Positions 60,177 to 64,000 of a stretch of DNA of 64,000 bases are shown here, one piece after another (the stretch's first letter is position 1; every line of letters starts with the position of its first letter). Under the pieces are notes generated by a model. The model was given only the letters and a program-made list of their open reading frames with translations, did not search any database and was not told the origin of the DNA. The stretch is from Vicia villosa (taxonomy: Eukaryota > Streptophyta > Magnoliopsida > Fabales > Fabaceae). A program made the translations under genes and the position numbers. Location: NCBI RefSeq assembly GCF_029867415.1, contig NC_081185.1, positions 30,704,245 through 30,768,244 on the forward strand, written 5' to 3'.

Positions 60177-60537
60177 GTCTCCTCCATCGTCTTCATCCGA
60201 TTAAATAAAGCGAATTGTTCTTGTTTGTTATTTTTCTTCTGTCCAGACCTTATTTCGGAAGTGCATTTCCGAATTCCTCCAAGGGGGGTGAATTCGGAGA
60301 TGAACTTCCGAATTCACCAATTTTCTGAAAATTAACCATATTTCGGAGATGCATCTCCGAAATTAATATTTTTCATTAAAATATTCACCTTTTCGGAGAT
60401 TCATTTCCGAAAACACTTTTTTTTCCAATAAAAGTACGTTTTCGGAAATGAACTTCCGAAATAAGGGGTATTTTTGTAAATTCGCCAGAGGTGACCAAGA
60501 AGGTTAGGAGGTTGGTTAAGAAATTTTCAAATAAAAT

Positions 60538-60649
60538 TTAGTTTTAACTTTAAGTGTTAAATTTTAATTGTGAATTATAAATCTTAGTTTTTAGTTTCAA
60601 TTTTAAAGCCACTCTATTGACCAATATTTCTTTGAAATTGAATTTCTGT
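60538..60649 (+). other. 5' UTR of the LINE
   Basis: AT-rich 112 bp between the Pack-MULE flank and the first good ATG of ORF1. The true LINE 5' end is not marked by a visible target duplication inside the window. Confidence 0.4.
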
Positions 60650-62623
60650 ATGGATTGGCAAAAGAGTAAGGGCAAGAGGGTTTTCAAACACATCACTCCG
60701 CGTTGGGACGTTTTCCCATTTGGGGGCCGGAAGTTATCAGGGGAGGCAGCGACTAGGTGTTCCTCCATCTTTTTCTCAGATTTTCCAGATAGAGTGAACG
60801 CAAGGGACATTTTCAGTTTGTTTGGATGTATCGGGGATGTTTATGAAGTGGTGATTTCACCCAGGAGGAACAAGTGGGGGAAGAGGTTTGGCTTTGCGAG
60901 ATTTAAGGAAGTCGATGACGTTCGTGGGCTGGCGATTAAATTGGACAATGTAGTCATTGATGGAGCTAAGATACATGCTAATCAACCGAGGTTCGAGAGA
61001 TTCACAGGTGCTGGTGGGGCTTCTGCTGGTAAGCCAACGGAGTTTGAGACGCATCGCAATAATGTGTTGCCTTTCGTTAGGAAGAAAAAGTGGGATCCGG
61101 GGGTCAGGAGAAGAACTTTTGCTGAGGTGCTTAATGGTGAGGAAGCGAAGGTAGGTGAGGAGGTTCCGAAAGTTGTGTTGAAGTTTTCTTCGTCTCCAGA
61201 GGCCATGGTCAGATTCGCCAAGGCATATGTAGGGAAGGTAGTGAACGCAGGTATGACATATAACATCCAAACTTGCTTCGAAACTGAGGGCTATTTCTCT
61301 ATTAAGGTGACGCCGTTGGGCGCGAATTTATGTTTATTGGAAGAGGTAGAGGAAGGTGATATAGAGGCTCTGATTAGGGAAGGTGAGAGCTGGTGGAAAC
61401 AGTGGTTCACTGAGATCAGGAAGTGGAGGAAAGAGGATGTAGACGAAGAAAGGGTAACTTGGTTAAGGGTGTTTGGCGTTCCTAGCCATGTTTGGGGCTT
61501 CGAATTCTTTGAGTTTCTTGCTAACAGGGTGGGTTCCTATATTTGTTCTGATGAAAACACCATGAAGGCAGTGAGTCTTGATGTTGCCAGGATTATGGTC
61601 AGATCACATTGTACGAAGGTATTAAATGAGGAGGTTTGCGTTATGATCGATGGGGCTCCATTCACCATCAAGATCATGGAGGACTATCAAGGTCCTCTTA
61701 GAATTAACCTTCAAAACTCAGGTCTGGAACCCGCAGCTTTGGATGCTTCAGATTCTGAGGAGGATTGGTTTCAGAAGCTTAGTGGGGATAGGGATGTAAG
61801 TTCTCTGGATAATTCTTTTACTGGCTCTGTCGACGGTGCCGAGAAAGAGTTGGATATCTTGCTAGAGCCTATAGTGTCGCAACAGGCTCGTGAGACGGGA
61901 GGGATGGACATTGGGATACCTAGTGAGGGTGGGAGCAAGGGGTGTAATTCGTCTTCTTCTGTGAAAGATCTTGTGGAGGAGGTTCCTTCTAGCTTCGATG
62001 AGGCAATTGGAGAGGCGTTGAAGAAGAAAGTCGCGGTTAAGGGGAAGGAAAGTGCTGGTAGCAGTTTGCAAGTCATGGAGGTATTAGCTCGTCCTGTAGT
62101 GAGCTGTTCTATGGATACGGTGTTTAGGATGGATGGTCCTCATAATGATATAACAGCCCCCTGTAAGGTGTTGGAGAAGGCAAGATGTGGAGTGAAAGTT
62201 AAGAATAAAGTTTTAGTTGATTTGGTAGGTCCTCTTTCAATTAAGAAGAAGAGGTTGAAGAAACGTTTGCTAAGCGAACAACCGGATGTCAGGAGCAGCC
62301 TAGCTGCCGAAGCTGATGGAGGGGCAGGAAAAGATGAATTAGTGTTATCTCCTTTACATGAGGATGCCGGTGAGGATTTCTCAGCGGGTGCGGTGCTTTG
62401 TAGTGATCCTATCTCAGATGGCGATATGATTAACTGTAACAATAGATTTTGGGAAAATACGGAATCTAACGTGGGAGCAAAGACATGGGAGGAGATTTGC
62501 AAATTGAGTGTGGTTAGTTTAAATAGTAATTTTGAACACAAAAAGAAGCTGGATGATTTGGAGAAGTTGGATAAAGCCAGATTGGTTAGCAAGAAGGAGA
62601 TTAAAAAAGGGGTTTTATGTTAA
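60617..62623 (+). CDS. LINE ORF1 (RRM and DUF4283-like protein)
   Basis: Open for up to 668 codons; the more natural start is the ATG at 60650 (MDWQKSKGKRV), giving 657. It has an N-terminal RRM (RNP2-like IFFSDFP, RNP1 KRFGFARF; about residues 35-115) and a DUF4283-like region with WLRVFGVPSHVWG, followed by a long acidic, serine-rich tail. No CCHC knuckle is seen. Plant L1-type LINE ORF1 proteins bind the element RNA and act with ORF2 in target-primed reverse transcription (family knowledge). Intact within the window. Confidence 0.9.
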   Translation: MTNISLKLNFCMDWQKSKGKRVFKHITPRWDVFPFGGRKLSGEAATRCSSIFFSDFPDRVNARDIFSLFGCIGDVYEVVISPRRNKWGKRFGFARFKEVDDVRGLAIKLDNVVIDGAKIHANQPRFERFTGAGGASAGKPTEFETHRNNVLPFVRKKKWDPGVRRRTFAEVLNGEEAKVGEEVPKVVLKFSSSPEAMVRFAKAYVGKVVNAGMTYNIQTCFETEGYFSIKVTPLGANLCLLEEVEEGDIEALIREGESWWKQWFTEIRKWRKEDVDEERVTWLRVFGVPSHVWGFEFFEFLANRVGSYICSDENTMKAVSLDVARIMVRSHCTKVLNEEVCVMIDGAPFTIKIMEDYQGPLRINLQNSGLEPAALDASDSEEDWFQKLSGDRDVSSLDNSFTGSVDGAEKELDILLEPIVSQQARETGGMDIGIPSEGGSKGCNSSSSVKDLVEEVPSSFDEAIGEALKKKVAVKGKESAGSSLQVMEVLARPVVSCSMDTVFRMDGPHNDITAPCKVLEKARCGVKVKNKVLVDLVGPLSIKKKRLKKRLLSEQPDVRSSLAAEADGGAGKDELVLSPLHEDAGEDFSAGAVLCSDPISDGDMINCNNRFWENTESNVGAKTWEEICKLSVVSLNSNFEHKKKLDDLEKLDKARLVSKKEIKKGVLC

Positions 62624-64000
62624 TAGGCTCTTTTAATATTAGGGGAGGGGGAGGTATGCTGAAAAGGAGGAGGATAAACAAGATAATTATGAAGGGGAAG
62701 GCTGAGATTTTTCTCATTCAAGAATCAAAGCTCGAGGTTGTTGATAGTAGGCTGATTGGCTCTTTATGGCAGAAGGAGGAGGTTGGGTGGTCTTTTTCGG
62801 GCGCTGATGGCAGTAAAGGGGGGTTGATCACAATGTGGAAAGCTAATCTTTTTGAGGAAGTATTAAGTTTCAAGGGGGACGGTTACCTGGGTGTGAAGTT
62901 ACGTTGCAGAGGCCGCTGTTTTTACGTGGTCAACATCTACTCGCCGTGTGACTGGCAGCAGAAAAAGGAGCTGTGGAGTGAAATTCTGAGGCTGAGGGTG
63001 ACATTTTCGGACGCTGCTTGGGTTTTAGCCGGGGACTTCAACGCTGTTGGCAATATTCAAGAGAGGAAGGGGGTTTCGGCTTGCTGTAGGAAGACTGAAA
63101 TGGATGGTTTTTCTAGCTTTCTGGAAATGGTGGATTTAGTGGATTTACCTTGCAAGGGCAAACGTTTCACTTGGTATAGCGGCAATGGAAGTTCTTGTAG
63201 TAGGATTGACCGGTTTTTGGTGTCGGAGGAGCTGATTTCGGAATGGGGTTTAGTTAGTCAGTATATCGCGAACAGGGACATATCGGATCACTGCCCGGTA
63301 TGGTTAGTGGTGGACAAGGAAGATTGGGGACCTAAGCCGTTTGTTTTCAATAATGGGTGGTTTGATAACAAATTGTTTCTCCCGTTTGTAGAGTCCGTGT
63401 GGATGTCTTTGGAGGTGAGTGGGAGAGGAGACTATGTTTTAAAGGAGAAAATGAGAATGCTAAAGGATAGAATTAGGAAGTGGAACATAGAAGTGTATGG
63501 GAAAATTGATTTGGATATTAAGGAGGATGTTAATACTATTAACGTGGAGGATGAGTTCTTGGTTAATTGCAATTTGGAGCTTACGGAGGAAGCGGTCAAA
63601 AGAAGAAGTGAAGCCATAAGCCGGTTTTGGACTAACTTGAGAATAAAAGAGAATTTTCTTTTTCAGAAATCAAGGCTAAAATGGGATAATCATGGGGATG
63701 ATAATAGTCGTTACTTCCATAGTGTTATGAAGGAGAGAAGGAGGAGGAATTACATTGGTTCTTTGTCTACGAATACGGGTGTTCTTAAGGAGGTTTGTGA
63801 GGTTAAAGAGGAGGTAAGGCGCCATTTTTCCGAAAAATACGAAGAATGTGATTATGATAGACCGGTTTTGGATGGAATCTTTTTTGAGAAGTTGGAAGTT
63901 TCGAAGGCCGAAGGGTTGGAGGCTCCATTTTCGGATGAGGAGGTTAAGAATGCGGTTTGGAGTTGCGAAGGAAATAAAAGTCCCGGGCCGGATGGTTTTA
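62617..64000 (+). CDS. LINE ORF2, endonuclease and start of reverse transcriptase (partial)
   Basis: From ATG 62617, overlapping the ORF1 stop by 7 bases (ATGTTAA), the frame is open through 64000 (461 codons) and runs off the window. It holds an intact APE-type endonuclease: SFNIRG, LIQESK (catalytic Glu), NIYSPCD, LAGDFNAV, SRIDRFLVS and SDHCPV are all present. It then enters the reverse transcriptase with GNKSPGPDGF at the last bases. No stop or frameshift is seen, so this LINE may be recent. Confidence 0.93.
   Translation, partial: MLIGSFNIRGGGGMLKRRRINKIIMKGKAEIFLIQESKLEVVDSRLIGSLWQKEEVGWSFSGADGSKGGLITMWKANLFEEVLSFKGDGYLGVKLRCRGRCFYVVNIYSPCDWQQKKELWSEILRLRVTFSDAAWVLAGDFNAVGNIQERKGVSACCRKTEMDGFSSFLEMVDLVDLPCKGKRFTWYSGNGSSCSRIDRFLVSEELISEWGLVSQYIANRDISDHCPVWLVVDKEDWGPKPFVFNNGWFDNKLFLPFVESVWMSLEVSGRGDYVLKEKMRMLKDRIRKWNIEVYGKIDLDIKEDVNTINVEDEFLVNCNLELTEEAVKRRSEAISRFWTNLRIKENFLFQKSRLKWDNHGDDNSRYFHSVMKERRRRNYIGSLSTNTGVLKEVCEVKEEVRRHFSEKYEECDYDRPVLDGIFFEKLEVSKAEGLEAPFSDEEVKNAVWSCEGNKSPGPDGF

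Larger units (their letters stand above)
58548..60528 (+). mobile_element. Pack-MULE carrying ARGONAUTE 5' fragments
   Basis: 1,981 bp. Inverted ends align over about 60 bp (left CTTTACCCACCTCC...GGTCACC...CAGCGAAATTTCC; right, reversed, CTTAACCAACCTCC...GGTCACC...GGCGAATTT). The 9-bp flanks are AAATAAAAG (58539-58547) and AAATAAAAT (60529-60537), 8 of 9 identical. The 20-bp palindrome TTCGGAGATGCATCTCCGAA and variants occurs three times at the left (58611, 58660, 58700) and five times at the right (60254, 60293, 60342, 60392, 60441). No transposase; the cargo is two ARGONAUTE 5' ends. Element type is inferred from ends and duplication. Confidence 0.8.

Noticed and set aside
60857..62592. Minus-strand frames opposite LINE ORF1
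   Set aside because: Shadows of the long plus-strand ORF with RRM and DUF4283-like motifs.

Overview
The window is nuclear DNA of a flowering plant, most likely a legume of the vetch/pea/clover group. The evidence is AT-rich spacers, GT-AG introns, several plant LTR retrotransposon lineages, Mutator-like elements with 9-bp target duplications, a plant L1-type LINE, and LTR ends that look like the Tat/Ogre elements common in Fabeae. The legume assignment is an inference from repeat types. The window is overwhelmingly repetitive: one clearly intact host gene, one small candidate gene, and otherwise mobile elements and tandem repeats.

Layout. 1-8020: a Ty3/gypsy chromovirus (Tekay/Del-like, minus strand) with near-identical LTRs, its 3' LTR cut by the window edge, inserted into the gag of a second gypsy element (8021-8477). 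8478-8712: end of a third gypsy LTR. 8713-11101: spacer. 11102-16539: decayed Ty1/copia element 'copia-1' (minus). 17542-22552: young Ty1/copia element 'copia-3' (minus), with 491-bp LTRs differing at two bases and a perfect CAGAC duplication, yet broken coding. 23841-26761: a seven-exon gene for a 780-residue LRR receptor-like pseudokinase. 28151-37357: fourteen tandem copies of a ~658-bp satellite with dimeric and trimeric higher-order structure. 38900-40855: a ~2-kb minisatellite of the imperfect palindrome CAACCCAGAGTTG, followed by a PPT-like tract and the start of a Tat/Ogre-like LTR.

That LTR appears to be split by two DNA transposons and to resume up to a PBS-like site at 53895. The first (41311-50412) is a MULE-like element that itself received a solo copia LTR (42290-42891, TSD CTTTC) and copia-2 (43777-49409, TSD TAACT). 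Copia-2 in turn holds another solo LTR (45516-46684, TSD CAAAC). The second is a 2,040-bp MULE with a broken FAR1-type transposase and a perfect 9-bp duplication, GACTTTAAT (50503-52542).

53900-58540 has inverted repeats with tRNA-like boxes, an (AT)n tract and a candidate 116-residue protein gene with a 5'-UTR intron. 58548-60528 is a Pack-MULE carrying two copies of the 5' end of an ARGONAUTE gene (AGO5-like), both without the start codon. 60538-64000 is the 5' half of a LINE with open ORF1 and ORF2, running off the window.

The most unusual points are the captured, duplicated ARGONAUTE 5' end, the higher-order satellite, and a 20-bp palindrome (TTCGGAGATGCATCTCCGAA and variants) clustered at the ends of two different MULE-like elements.
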